This document shows positions 43,463-51,926 of a stretch of DNA of 64,000 nt, piece after piece. Under the pieces are notes generated by a model. It was not told the origin of the DNA. It worked only from the letters and a program-made list of their open reading frames with translations, and did not search any database. The translations under genes and the position numbers were made by a program. Within the stretch, counting starts at the first letter, position 1; every line of letters begins with the position of its first letter. Origin of the DNA: Streptomyces sp. CB02056 (lineage in GTDB: Bacteria > Actinomycetota > Actinomycetes > Streptomycetales > Streptomycetaceae); assembly GCF_001905545.1 (NCBI RefSeq), contig NZ_LIPD01000010.1:274141-338140 (forward strand), written 5' to 3'.

Positions 43463-45112
43463 ATGACTCCCACCGCGCCCGCGAGGGGCGCCGGAGCCCG
43501 CGGCCGGCTCGTCCTCGCCACCGCCCTGCTCTCGGCGGCGGCCCTGGTCGCCGCCTGCTCCGGCCCGCCCCGCGGCGGCGCCGACCAGGCGGCGGTCCGG
43601 CTCTCCGCCGACACCCCGCCCGCCAAGGGCGAGCTCGACTCGTTCACCTGGGCCACCTACGCCGAGCCGCCCACCCTGGACTACCTCCAGGCCTTCGACT
43701 ACCCGCAGAACACGGTGCTCTCCAACGTCTGCGAGAGCCTGATGCGCTGGACCCCCCAGCTCACCCTGGCCCCCGGCCTGGCCGAGAAGGCCTCCAACCC
43801 CGACCCGGCGACCTGGGTCTACGACCTGCGCTCCGGCGTCCACTTCCACGACGGCACGGTGATGACCGCCGACGACGTCGTCTACAGCCTCGGCCGGCAG
43901 ATGAACCCGGACAACGCGGCGGCTTGGGCGCAGGTGTTCCAGAACGTCGAGTCCGTCACCAGGACCGGCCCGCTCCAGGTCACCGTCAAGCTCAAGCAGC
44001 CCGACTCCCAGTTCCCGCAGTACATGGCGACCGCCGCCGGCGTCGTCGCCGCCAAGGCGGGGGTGGAGGCCGCGGGCAAGGACTACGGCACCAGCGGCGG
44101 CCTCGACTGCACCGGCCCCTTCACGCTGGGCACCTGGGCCAAGGGCCAGTCGATCGAGCTCCAGCGCTTCGACGGCTACTGGGGCGCCAAGGCCAAGTCG
44201 AAGAAGGTCGTGTTCAGCTTCCTCACCGACGCGTCCGCCCGCACCAACGCGATGCTCACCGGCGACGTCGACGGCGGCTACCTGATCCCCACCGAGAGCT
44301 ACGACCGGCTGAAGCGCGAGGGCCCGGGCACGCTCTACTTCGGCGAGGGCCTGAGCACCGTCAACCTCAACGTCACCAGCATGAACGGCCCGCTCGGCGA
44401 CCTGCGGGTCCGCCAGGCGCTCTCGCTGGCCCTGGACCGCTCCGGCTTCGTCCGGACCGGCCTGGCCGGCGCCGGCACCGTCACCGGCTCCCTCACCACC
44501 AGGGCCGCCTGGGCCGGCGCCCCCGAGGACGTCCGGAAGGCGGCCTTCGACCACCTCACCCCCACCGCCCCGGACATCGACCGGGCCAAGGCCCTGGTCA
44601 AGGAGGCCGGCGCCGAGGGCAGGACGCTCACCGTCGCCACCAGCACCATCGGCCAGGACGTCTCGCTGCTCGCCACCGCTGTCCAGGCCGCCGGAGCGAA
44701 GATCGGCCTGAACGTCCAGCTGAAGACGATCGCCCCGAACGCCTTCACCGCGCTGTTCACCGACGCCAAGGCGCGCGAGGGCATCGACCTGTTCCCGGAG
44801 ACGTACTACGACTCCGTCACCGACCCGCTCGACCTGCTCGCCAACTTCCGGACCGGCGCCTACCAGAACTACGCCGGCTTCAGCGACAAGGCCTACGACG
44901 ACCTCGTCGACCAGGCCACCGCCGAGTACGACCCGGCCAGGCGCGGCGCGATCGAGGCCAGGCTCCAGCAGACCGCCTCCGAGCAGCTGCTGTGGATCCC
45001 GGTCGCCGAGTGGCCCACCTCCGTCTTCCTCAACAAGCGCGTCACCGGCGCCCCCACCACCATCTCGTACATGTACTACCCGTGGGCCGCCGACGTGGGG
45101 GCCGCCCGGTGA
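43463..45112 (+). CDS. ABC transporter substrate-binding lipoprotein, family 5
   Basis: A 549-residue dipeptide/oligopeptide/nickel-type binding protein (SBP_bac_5). The signal peptide ends in lipobox VAAC (about residues 30-33). The family pattern EPPTLDYLQAFDYPQNTVLSNVCESL, LAEKASNPDPATWVYDLRSGVHFHDG is clear. It should capture the substrate outside the membrane for the permeases encoded next. It lies 30 bases after deiminase D2. The ligand is unknown; peptides, opines or guanidino compounds are plausible. Confidence 0.93.
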   Translation: MTPTAPARGAGARGRLVLATALLSAAALVAACSGPPRGGADQAAVRLSADTPPAKGELDSFTWATYAEPPTLDYLQAFDYPQNTVLSNVCESLMRWTPQLTLAPGLAEKASNPDPATWVYDLRSGVHFHDGTVMTADDVVYSLGRQMNPDNAAAWAQVFQNVESVTRTGPLQVTVKLKQPDSQFPQYMATAAGVVAAKAGVEAAGKDYGTSGGLDCTGPFTLGTWAKGQSIELQRFDGYWGAKAKSKKVVFSFLTDASARTNAMLTGDVDGGYLIPTESYDRLKREGPGTLYFGEGLSTVNLNVTSMNGPLGDLRVRQALSLALDRSGFVRTGLAGAGTVTGSLTTRAAWAGAPEDVRKAAFDHLTPTAPDIDRAKALVKEAGAEGRTLTVATSTIGQDVSLLATAVQAAGAKIGLNVQLKTIAPNAFTALFTDAKAREGIDLFPETYYDSVTDPLDLLANFRTGAYQNYAGFSDKAYDDLVDQATAEYDPARRGAIEARLQQTASEQLLWIPVAEWPTSVFLNKRVTGAPTTISYMYYPWAADVGAAR

Positions 45113-46068
45113 ACTTCCTGAGATTCGCCGCCCGGCGGCTGGCCGAGATGGCCGCCACCCTGCTCGGCGCGTCCTTCGTGGTCTTCGGCGCGATGTACCT
45201 GGCACCGGGCAACCCGGCGAGCTTCCTGCTGTCCGGCCGGTCGGCCTCCCCGGCCGCCCTGCAGGCGATCAACGAGCAGTACCACCTCGACGACCCGTTC
45301 CTGGTGCGGTACTTCCGCTGGCTCGGCCAGGTGCTGCAGGGCGACTTCGGACGCTCCATCACCTACCGCACCGACGTGTCCCGGCTGCTCGCCGACCGGC
45401 TGCCCGCGACCCTGACCCTGGTGGTCATGGCCCTGCTCGTGGTCGCCGTCCTCGGCCTGGCCCTCGGCTGGATCGGCGCGGTGCGCGGCGGCGCGACCGA
45501 CTCGGCGGTCCTGCTCTCCACCACGCTCGCGGTCGGCACCCCCTCCTTCGTCGCGGCCGTCCTGCTGCAGGGCCTGTTCGCGGTCAAGCTGGGCTGGTTC
45601 CCGACCAGCGGCACCGGCGACGGCTTCGGCGACCTGCTGTGGCACCTCACCCTGCCGGCGGTCGCCCTCGCGCTGTACCTGATCGGGATGCTCGCCCGGG
45701 TCACCCGCTCGGCGATGCTGGACGCCCTGGAGGGCGAGCACGTCGCCGTCGCCCGCAGCCGCGGCGTGCCCGAGCGCGAGGTGATCCGCCGCCACGTGTT
45801 CCGCAACTCGCTGGGCACCGTGCTGACCACCGGCGGCCTGATCGTCTCCACCCTGCTGGTCTGCACGATCCTGGTGGAGTCCGCGTTCAGCATCGGCGGC
45901 ATCGGCCAGCTCCTCGAACTGTCCACCACCACCAAGGACTTCCCCACCGTCCAGGCCATCTCGCTGCTGATCGTCGCCCTGTTCATGACCGTGAACCTGG
46001 TCGTCGACCTGCTCCACCCGCTGGTCGACCCCCGGGTCGCCCTCGGTTCGAGGAGGGCCGACGCATGA
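45109..46068 (+). CDS. ABC transporter permease, DppB type
   Basis: A 319-residue inner membrane permease with six predicted helices. Periplasmic PGNPASFLLSGRSAS follows helix 1, and the EAA loop reads LARVTRSAMLDALEGEHVAVARSRGVPE. GTG 45109 overlaps the binding-protein stop (GTGA). It forms a heterodimer with the next permease. Confidence 0.93.
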   Translation: MNFLRFAARRLAEMAATLLGASFVVFGAMYLAPGNPASFLLSGRSASPAALQAINEQYHLDDPFLVRYFRWLGQVLQGDFGRSITYRTDVSRLLADRLPATLTLVVMALLVVAVLGLALGWIGAVRGGATDSAVLLSTTLAVGTPSFVAAVLLQGLFAVKLGWFPTSGTGDGFGDLLWHLTLPAVALALYLIGMLARVTRSAMLDALEGEHVAVARSRGVPEREVIRRHVFRNSLGTVLTTGGLIVSTLLVCTILVESAFSIGGIGQLLELSTTTKDFPTVQAISLLIVALFMTVNLVVDLLHPLVDPRVALGSRRADA

Positions 46069-46919
46069 GTGTCGCCCTCACCCGCCGGCCCGGCCTCGGC
46101 CGTCTCAGGGCCGCCCGCGCCCCGCTCCACCTGGCCTGCCTCGGCCTCGTCGCCCTGGTGGTGCTCGCCGCCCTGTTCGCCCCCTGGATCGCGCCGGACG
46201 ACCCGAACGCCGTCGACCTCGGCAACGCCCTCGCCGGCCCCTCGTCCGACCACCTGCTCGGCGTCGACGCCGCCGGCCGCGACACCCTCTCCCGGCTCCT
46301 GCTCGGGGCCCGCACCTCCCTGCTCGGCCCGCTCGGCGTGGTCGCCTTCTCCACCGTCGCCGGCGTCCTGGTCGGCCTGGTCGCCGGCTGGCGGGGCGGC
46401 TGGCTCGACTCCGTCCTCTCCCGCGGCACCGAACTGGTCTTCGCCTTCCCGGGCATGCTGCTCGCCATCCTGATCGTCTCGGTGTACGGGGAGGGCCTCC
46501 TCGCCCCCGTCGTCGCCCTCGCGATCGCCTACCTGCCGTACGTCTCGCGGCTGACCCGCTCCCTGGTGCTGGCCGAACGCGAACGCCCCTACGTCGCCGC
46601 GTACCAGGTCCAGGGCCACTCCGCCGCGCAGATCTGCCTGCGGCACGTCCTGCCCAACATCGCCCCGATCGTCCTGGCGCAGTCCACCATCAACTTCGGC
46701 TACGCCCTCATGGACCTCGCCGGCCTCTCCTTCCTCGGCCTCGGCGTCCCCGCGCTCACCCCCGACTGGGGGCGGATGGTCTTCGACGGCCAGACGGCGA
46801 TCCAGCACGGCTACCCGCTCTCCGCGATCCTGCCGTGCGTCCTCCTCGTGCTCACCGTCGTCGCGTTCAACGTCGTCGGCGAGCGCTGGGCCGACCGCGT
46901 CGCCCGGAGGAGCCGATGA
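46065..46919 (+). CDS. ABC transporter permease, DppC type
   Basis: A 284-residue partner permease with the DppC pattern LAPWIAPDDPN-like FAPWIAPDDPNAVDL, HLLGVDAAGRDTLSRLLLGARTSL and EAA loop SLVLAERERPYVAAYQVQG. ATG 46065 has GGAGG upstream and overlaps the previous stop by 4 bases. Confidence 0.93.
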   Translation: MSVALTRRPGLGRLRAARAPLHLACLGLVALVVLAALFAPWIAPDDPNAVDLGNALAGPSSDHLLGVDAAGRDTLSRLLLGARTSLLGPLGVVAFSTVAGVLVGLVAGWRGGWLDSVLSRGTELVFAFPGMLLAILIVSVYGEGLLAPVVALAIAYLPYVSRLTRSLVLAERERPYVAAYQVQGHSAAQICLRHVLPNIAPIVLAQSTINFGYALMDLAGLSFLGLGVPALTPDWGRMVFDGQTAIQHGYPLSAILPCVLLVLTVVAFNVVGERWADRVARRSR

Positions 46920-47959
46920 GCCGGGAGAACGACGAGCCGGAGAACGACGAGCCGGAGAACGACGAACCGGGGGACCCGACGAACCGGCGCAGCCCCGAAC
47001 CGGAGGACCGCGTGAACGCCCTCGACATCCGGGGCCTGCGGCTCCGCCTGCCCGGCACCGCCCGGCCCGTCCTCGACGGGGTCGACCTCGCCGTGGGCCC
47101 CGGGGAGACTGTGGCCCTGGTCGGCGAGTCCGGCTCCGGCAAGAGCCTCACCTCCCGCAGCGCCCTCGGCCTGCTGCCGCCCGGCGCCACCGCCGAGGGC
47201 AGCGTCCTGGTCGACGGCGAGGACGTCCTGACGATGGGCCCCGACCGGCTGCGCGCCCTGCGCACCGGCCGGGCCGCCATGGTCTTCCAGGACCCCAGGG
47301 CCGCGATCAACCCGCTGCGCCGCGTCGGCGACTTCCTCACCGAGGGCGTCCGTCTCGGCGGCCGGACGAGCCGGGAGGACGCCGAGCGGCGCGCGGTCGA
47401 ACTGCTCGACGCCGTGGGCCTCGGCCCGGAACTGCTGCGCCGCTACCCCGGCCAGCTGTCCGGCGGCATGCTCCAACGCGTCATGATCGCCGCCGCGCTG
47501 ATGGGCGACCCGGTCCTGCTGCTCGCCGACGAGCCCACCACCGCGCTCGACGTCACCAGCCAGGCCGAGGTGGTCGCGCTCCTCGACCGGCTGCGCCAAC
47601 GCTTCGGCACCGGCCTGCTGTTCGTCACCCACGACCTCGGTCTCGCCGCCGCCATCAGCGACCGGGTCCACGTCATGTACGCCGGGCGGATCGTCGAGAG
47701 CGGCCCCGCCGAGGCGCTCTTCGCCCGGCCCCGCCACCCCTACACCGCCGCGCTGCTGGCCGCCACCCCGGGGCTGGACTCCGGGAGCGGCCGACTCGCC
47801 GCCATCGACGGCCAACCACCGGACCTGCGCGAGGAGTTGACGGGCTGCGCGTTCGCCCCCCGGTGCCCCCGGGCGACCGCCCTGTGCCGCGAGGAGACCC
47901 CGGCGCCGGGCCCGGTCGCCTGCCACCACCCGCTCGAAGGGAGCCGCGCCGATGCCTGA
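46916..47959 (+). CDS. ABC transporter ATP-binding protein, DppD type
   Basis: 347 residues. Walker A GESGSGKS, Q-loop VFQDPRAAINPL, signature LSGGMLQR (the Q is replaced by M), Walker B LLLADEPTTALD, and a C-terminal oligopeptide/dipeptide-transporter tail with the Cys-rich motif CAFAPRCPRATALC. An odd N-terminal extension carries three ENDEP repeats, encoded by a 15-base DNA repeat at 46924-46968. A GTG start just after it (NALDIRGL) is an alternative. Confidence 0.92.
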   Translation: MSRENDEPENDEPENDEPGDPTNRRSPEPEDRVNALDIRGLRLRLPGTARPVLDGVDLAVGPGETVALVGESGSGKSLTSRSALGLLPPGATAEGSVLVDGEDVLTMGPDRLRALRTGRAAMVFQDPRAAINPLRRVGDFLTEGVRLGGRTSREDAERRAVELLDAVGLGPELLRRYPGQLSGGMLQRVMIAAALMGDPVLLLADEPTTALDVTSQAEVVALLDRLRQRFGTGLLFVTHDLGLAAAISDRVHVMYAGRIVESGPAEALFARPRHPYTAALLAATPGLDSGSGRLAAIDGQPPDLREELTGCAFAPRCPRATALCREETPAPGPVACHHPLEGSRADA

Positions 47960-48749
47960 GGCCGTACTGGAGGTCACCGGACTGTGCCGGACCTTCGGCA
48001 CCGTACGGGCGGTGGACGACGTCTCCTTCACCCTCCCGGCCGGCGGATCGCTCGGCATCGTGGGCGAGTCCGGCTCCGGCAAGACGACCACCGCCCGGAT
48101 CGTCGTCGGCCTCGAACAGGCCGACGACGGGCGGGTCGCCGTCCGGGGCCGGGCCCGCGCCGGCCGGGTGCGGGGGAGGGCCGGGCGGCTGGCCCGCGCC
48201 CGTGAGGTCCAGATGGTCTTCCAGGACCCGTACCTCTCCCTGGACCCGCGCACCAGCGTCGAGGCCGTGCTCCGCGAGACCCTGCGGCTGCACTTCCCCG
48301 GCACCGACCACGCGGCCCGGATCCGCGAACTCCTCGACCAGGTCGGCCTCGGCAGCCGGGCGGCCGACGCGCTGCCCCGGCAGCTCTCCGGCGGCCAGCG
48401 TCAACGCGTCGCCATCGCACGGGCGTTGGCCGTCCAACCGGCCGTCCTGGTGTTGGACGAGGCGGTCGCCGCGCTGGACGTCTCCGTGCAGGCGCAGGTC
48501 CTCAACCTGCTCGCCGACATCCGCGAACGGACCGGCATCGGCTACCTGTTCATCACCCACGACCTCGGCGTCGTCCGCTGCGTCACCGACGAGGTCGTCG
48601 TGATGCGCCACGGACGGATCGTCGAATCCGGCCCCACCGCCCATGTCCTGGACTCCCCGCAGCACGCCTACACCCGGCTGCTGCTGGAGTCCGTCCCCCG
48701 GCCCGGCTGGGATCCCGACCGGATCGCCGCCGCGCGCCGCGCCTTGTAA
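47952..48749 (+). CDS. ABC transporter ATP-binding protein, DppF type
   Basis: 265 residues. Walker A GESGSGKTT, Q-loop VFQDPYLSLDPRTS, signature LSGGQRQR and Walker B VLDEAVAALDVS. The catalytic Glu is kept, but the usual LDEPTS is LDEAVA. It overlaps the previous gene by 8 bases and ends the importer operon; a perfect stem-loop follows. Confidence 0.92.
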   Translation: MPEAVLEVTGLCRTFGTVRAVDDVSFTLPAGGSLGIVGESGSGKTTTARIVVGLEQADDGRVAVRGRARAGRVRGRAGRLARAREVQMVFQDPYLSLDPRTSVEAVLRETLRLHFPGTDHAARIRELLDQVGLGSRAADALPRQLSGGQRQRVAIARALAVQPAVLVLDEAVAALDVSVQAQVLNLLADIRERTGIGYLFITHDLGVVRCVTDEVVVMRHGRIVESGPTAHVLDSPQHAYTRLLLESVPRPGWDPDRIAAARRAL

Positions 48750-48753
48750 GACG

Positions 48754-48793
48754 GCTCCGGCCCGGCAGGTGGTGGGACCTGCCGGGCCGGAGC
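48754..48793 (+). terminator. Stem-loop terminator of the importer operon
   Basis: Perfect 17-base arms (start GCTCCGGCCC) with a 6-base loop, beginning 5 bases after the last gene. Confidence 0.88.
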
Positions 48794-48871
48794 GACCGAG
48801 CAACACCGGCGGGCGACGCCGGGCAGCAGCGACCCTGCCGGCCCGGCGCCACCGCCGCAGGAAGGACGACC

Positions 48872-49795
48872 GTGCAGGTCACCACCGACGACACCAGCGC
48901 GACCGACCGGGCCGCGCACCGATCCCCCCGCCGCCGTTGGCGGTTCGCCGCCGTCCTGGCGGTGGTCGTCACCCTCTGCGGGTCGGGCATCGGGCTGTAC
49001 CTCAACGAGCGCGACACCCGCGAACAGACCAGGGAGCTGGCGGTCCCCTCGACGCCCGACTGGATCGAACTGGACGTCACCGCCCAGGACGTGGACCCGA
49101 CCGCCCAGCAGCTGACCCTCTACGTCACCCCCGTCCCGCACGGCAGGTTCGCCGCCGGGCCGGACTCCCAGACCTTCGCCCGCCCCGTCGAGATCACCGT
49201 CACCGGCACCCCCAGGGTGACCATCCGGGCGGCCGAGGGGGAGGCCGCGGCGTCCCAGCTCGTCCAGGTGGGGACGTACGACGGCACCAAGACGGACTAC
49301 CCGTTCGACCGCTACCGCGCCGAGGCCGGCTTCACCGCCACCAGCGGGGGCGCGGCCGTGCCGGTCGGCCTGGTCCTCACCGACACCGACCCGTTCTTCG
49401 TACTGCGCCCGCAGGCCACCACCGCGAGCTCCGGTGCGGTGACCCTGGATACGCGGATCACCCGGTCCCGCAGCACCTTCATCCTCTCCTGGTTCATGAT
49501 CGCGGCCATGTGGGCCATCGCCCTGGCCGTCCTCGGCGCCGCCGAGGTGCTGTACCGCAAGCGCGAGGGGCTGGTCTGGCCCTCCCTGGGCTGGATGGCG
49601 GCGAGCCTGTTCGCCCTGATCGGCATGCGCAACGCGGCCCCCGGGGCGCCGCCGATCGGATCCCTGATCGACTACGTGGCGTTCTTCTGGGCCGAGGGCC
49701 TCATCGCCGCCAGCCTGGCCTGCACCGCCTGGTCCGGCATCCGCACCGAGCACCGGCTGCGCCGCGAGCGGGAGGCGGTGACCGAGGCGGCGTGA
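48872..49795 (+). CDS. DUF4436 family membrane protein
   Basis: 307 residues. One N-terminal membrane helix (about 25-43), an extracytoplasmic beta-rich domain with WIELDVTAQDVDPTAQQLTLYV and TDYPFDRYRAE, then three C-terminal helices (about 210-232, 240-258 and 270-290, including MRNAAPGAPPIGSLIDYVAFFWAE). This matches the DUF4436 pattern. The function is unknown. GTG 48872 has GGAAGG upstream. It sits between the importer operon and deiminase D3. Confidence 0.85.
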   Translation: MQVTTDDTSATDRAAHRSPRRRWRFAAVLAVVVTLCGSGIGLYLNERDTREQTRELAVPSTPDWIELDVTAQDVDPTAQQLTLYVTPVPHGRFAAGPDSQTFARPVEITVTGTPRVTIRAAEGEAAASQLVQVGTYDGTKTDYPFDRYRAEAGFTATSGGAAVPVGLVLTDTDPFFVLRPQATTASSGAVTLDTRITRSRSTFILSWFMIAAMWAIALAVLGAAEVLYRKREGLVWPSLGWMAASLFALIGMRNAAPGAPPIGSLIDYVAFFWAEGLIAASLACTAWSGIRTEHRLRREREAVTEAA

Positions 49796-49922
49796 GCCGA
49801 GGGGCGGTGAGCGGGGGCGGTGAGCGGATTCCCCCGAACGGCGGGTGCGTGCCGCACCGGAATCTGACCTTCCGATCAGTAGCCTGCGGAGCCGAACCCG
49901 ACCCCAACCGGAACGAGGCCCC

Positions 49923-51104
49923 ATGGCTCACCCCCGGCCGTCCCGCCGTTCACTCCTGCAGTCCGGGGCCGCGCTCGCCGCGCTGGCCCTGACCGGTGGC
50001 TGCTCCTCCGACAGCGGATCGGGGGAGCAGTCCGGTCAGAGCGGTACGGCCTCGGGGGCGGCCGGGTCGGGGAGCCCGGCGGCCGGCGGGTGGGCCATGC
50101 CGGCCGAGTCCGGCCCGCACACCCGCACCTTCATGGCCTGGCCGGCGCTGGAGGAGGTGTGGGGCGACCAACTGCCGGCCGTCCGGCAGGACATCGCCGG
50201 GCTGGCCCAGGCCATCGCCGGCTTCGAGCCGGTCGTCCTGCTGGCCCGCCCCGACCAGGCCGACCAGGCCCGGCAGGCCTGCGGCTCCTCGGTCGAGGTG
50301 CTGGAACTGAAGGTCGACGACCTGTGGGCCCGGGACACCGGCCCGACCTTCGTCACGGGCCCGAAGGGGCTCGCCGGGGTCGACTTCAACTTCAACGGCT
50401 GGGGCGGCAAGCAGACCCACGCCAACGACGCCCTGGTCGCCCGCTACCTCCTGGACCACTACGGCATCACCCGCGTCCAGGCGCCGGTCACCGGGGAGGG
50501 CGGCGGCATCGAGGTGGACGGTGAGGGCACCCTGATGGCCACCGAGAGCTCCTGGGTCAACGACAACCGCAACCCCGGCAAGTCCCGCGACGAGATCGAG
50601 GCGAGCCTCAAGGGCCTGCTCGGCGTCGAGAAGGTGATCTGGTTCAAGGGCGTCGCCGGGCAGGACATCACCGACTGCCACGTCGACGCCCTCGCCCGCT
50701 TCGCCGAGCCGGGCACCGTGGTGCTGCACCGGCCCGCCGCCGACACCCCGCCGGACGTCTGGACCACCGCCTCCGCGCAGGCCGTCCAGGTGCTCCAGTC
50801 CGAGACCGACGCCAAGGGCCGCGCGTTCACCGTGGTCGACCTGCCCGAGCCCGACGTCACCCTGATCCAGGGCGCGGGCAAGGACTTCCTCGCCACCTAC
50901 ATCAACTACTACGTCTGCAACGGCGGCGTCATCGTCCCGCGCTTCGGCGACCAGGCCACCGACGACCGGGCGGCCGGCATCATCGGCGACCTCCACCCGG
51001 GGCGCAAGGTCACCCAGGTCGGCATCAACCACATCGCCGCGGGCGGCGGGGGCATCCACTGCGCCACCCAGCAGCAGCCCGTCGCACCCGGGTCCACCGG
51101 GTGA
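49923..51104 (+). CDS. Agmatine deiminase-family protein D3, Tat-exported lipoprotein
   Basis: 393 residues. The twin-arginine signal PSRRSLLQSGAALAALALTGGC ends at a Cys with a lipobox-like sequence, then a Ser/Gly linker. Domain motifs: TFMAWPALEEVWG, DDLWARDTGP, EGGGIEVDGEGT, ITDCHVDALARF, and Cys380 in GGGGIHCATQQQP. ATG 49923. Its promoter region (49796-49922) contains only a weak CTGAC/ATCAG pair, not a clear copy of the shared operator. It is convergent with the 51128-51784 TetR gene. Confidence 0.88.
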   Translation: MAHPRPSRRSLLQSGAALAALALTGGCSSDSGSGEQSGQSGTASGAAGSGSPAAGGWAMPAESGPHTRTFMAWPALEEVWGDQLPAVRQDIAGLAQAIAGFEPVVLLARPDQADQARQACGSSVEVLELKVDDLWARDTGPTFVTGPKGLAGVDFNFNGWGGKQTHANDALVARYLLDHYGITRVQAPVTGEGGGIEVDGEGTLMATESSWVNDNRNPGKSRDEIEASLKGLLGVEKVIWFKGVAGQDITDCHVDALARFAEPGTVVLHRPAADTPPDVWTTASAQAVQVLQSETDAKGRAFTVVDLPEPDVTLIQGAGKDFLATYINYYVCNGGVIVPRFGDQATDDRAAGIIGDLHPGRKVTQVGINHIAAGGGGIHCATQQQPVAPGSTG

Positions 51105-51127
51105 CGCGGGGTCAGATAGTGGGACCG

Positions 51128-51784
51128 TCAGGCGCCGGACGGCCGGGCAGCGGCGGAGGAGAGCGAGTCCAGCAGCGTCCGCAGCACCCGCTCGGCGTCC
51201 ACCGTCCCGTCCAGCGACCCGATGGCGGCGAGCCCGTCCACAGCGGCGGCGAAGGCCTCGCCGAGCGGCACCGGGTCGGCGCCGTCGCCGCGCTCGTCCA
51301 GCAGGCAGCGGAACAGGCCGACGAAGGAGGACCGCCAGCGCGCGTACTCGGCCTCCAGGCTGGCGCGGACGCGTTCGTCGTTGAGGGCGAGCCAGTGCAG
51401 GGCCGCGTGCAGGCGGGCGAGGTCGGGGCTCTCGGGCCGGGTGAGCAGTGCCAGGACCCGCTCGGAGCGCTCGGCGTAGCCGCCGGGGCCGGCGACCGCC
51501 TCCTCCAGCGGCGTGATCCACTCGGGCCGGATGTCCTCGACCACCGCGACGATCAGGTCGGTGCGGTCCGCGAAGTGGTAGTGGCACATCCCGTGCGAGA
51601 CCCCGCACAGCGCGGCCACGTTGCGGGTGGTGAACCGCCCCGCGCCGTCGCCGGCGAGCAGGGTGCGGGCCGCGGCGATCAGCCGGGCCCGGGTCTGCTC
51701 GCCCTTGGCGGAAGCGCGCGCCCGGCCGGTGCCGCCGGGGCCGGGGGCCGTACGCGGGGCTGCGCCCGTCGCCTGTGTCGCCAT
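51128..51784 (-). CDS. TetR-family regulator (third, distinct type)
   Basis: 218 residues. The helix-turn-helix is at about residues 48-80 (RFTTRNVAALCGVSHGMCHYHFADRTDLI) after a basic Ala-rich N-terminus. It is not closely similar to the other two TetR proteins in the window. It is divergent from deiminase D4 with a palindromic operator (51849-51868) between them, so it probably represses D4 and itself. Start ATG 51784; no strong ribosome site is seen. Confidence 0.88.
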   Translation of the reverse strand: MATQATGAAPRTAPGPGGTGRARASAKGEQTRARLIAAARTLLAGDGAGRFTTRNVAALCGVSHGMCHYHFADRTDLIVAVVEDIRPEWITPLEEAVAGPGGYAERSERVLALLTRPESPDLARLHAALHWLALNDERVRASLEAEYARWRSSFVGLFRCLLDERGDGADPVPLGEAFAAAVDGLAAIGSLDGTVDAERVLRTLLDSLSSAAARPSGA

Positions 51785-51848
51785 GGCCGCCACTGTAACG
51801 ACTGCGGGGGAGCGGCAGGGGCGCATCGGCACCGATCTCTGCGCAAAG

Positions 51849-51868
51849 TATTGACCGAGCGCTTGGTC
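51849..51868. promoter_or_regulatory. Operator-like palindrome for the third TetR
   Basis: TTGACCGAGCGCTTGGTCAG pairs in 16 of 18 positions across the central TGACC..GGTCA palindrome. It lies in the 142-base divergent region between the TetR and deiminase D4 genes. It differs from the other operator in arm sequence and spacing. Confidence 0.75.
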
Positions 51869-51926
51869 AGTTTTACCTTTTCGGTCAACTGCCGGACAGG
51901 CAGCGCACTTTGACAGGGAGGTAGTG

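Noticed and set aside
42286..45108. 5' two-thirds of a 1260-codon frame ending in the DppB permease
   Set aside because: Only the portion from GTG 45109 is permease; the rest is an out-of-frame reading of D2 and the binding protein.
49860..49895. Fourth copy of the shared TetR operator before deiminase D3
   Set aside because: CTGACCTTCCGATCAG matches only the inner arm bases; too weak to call.
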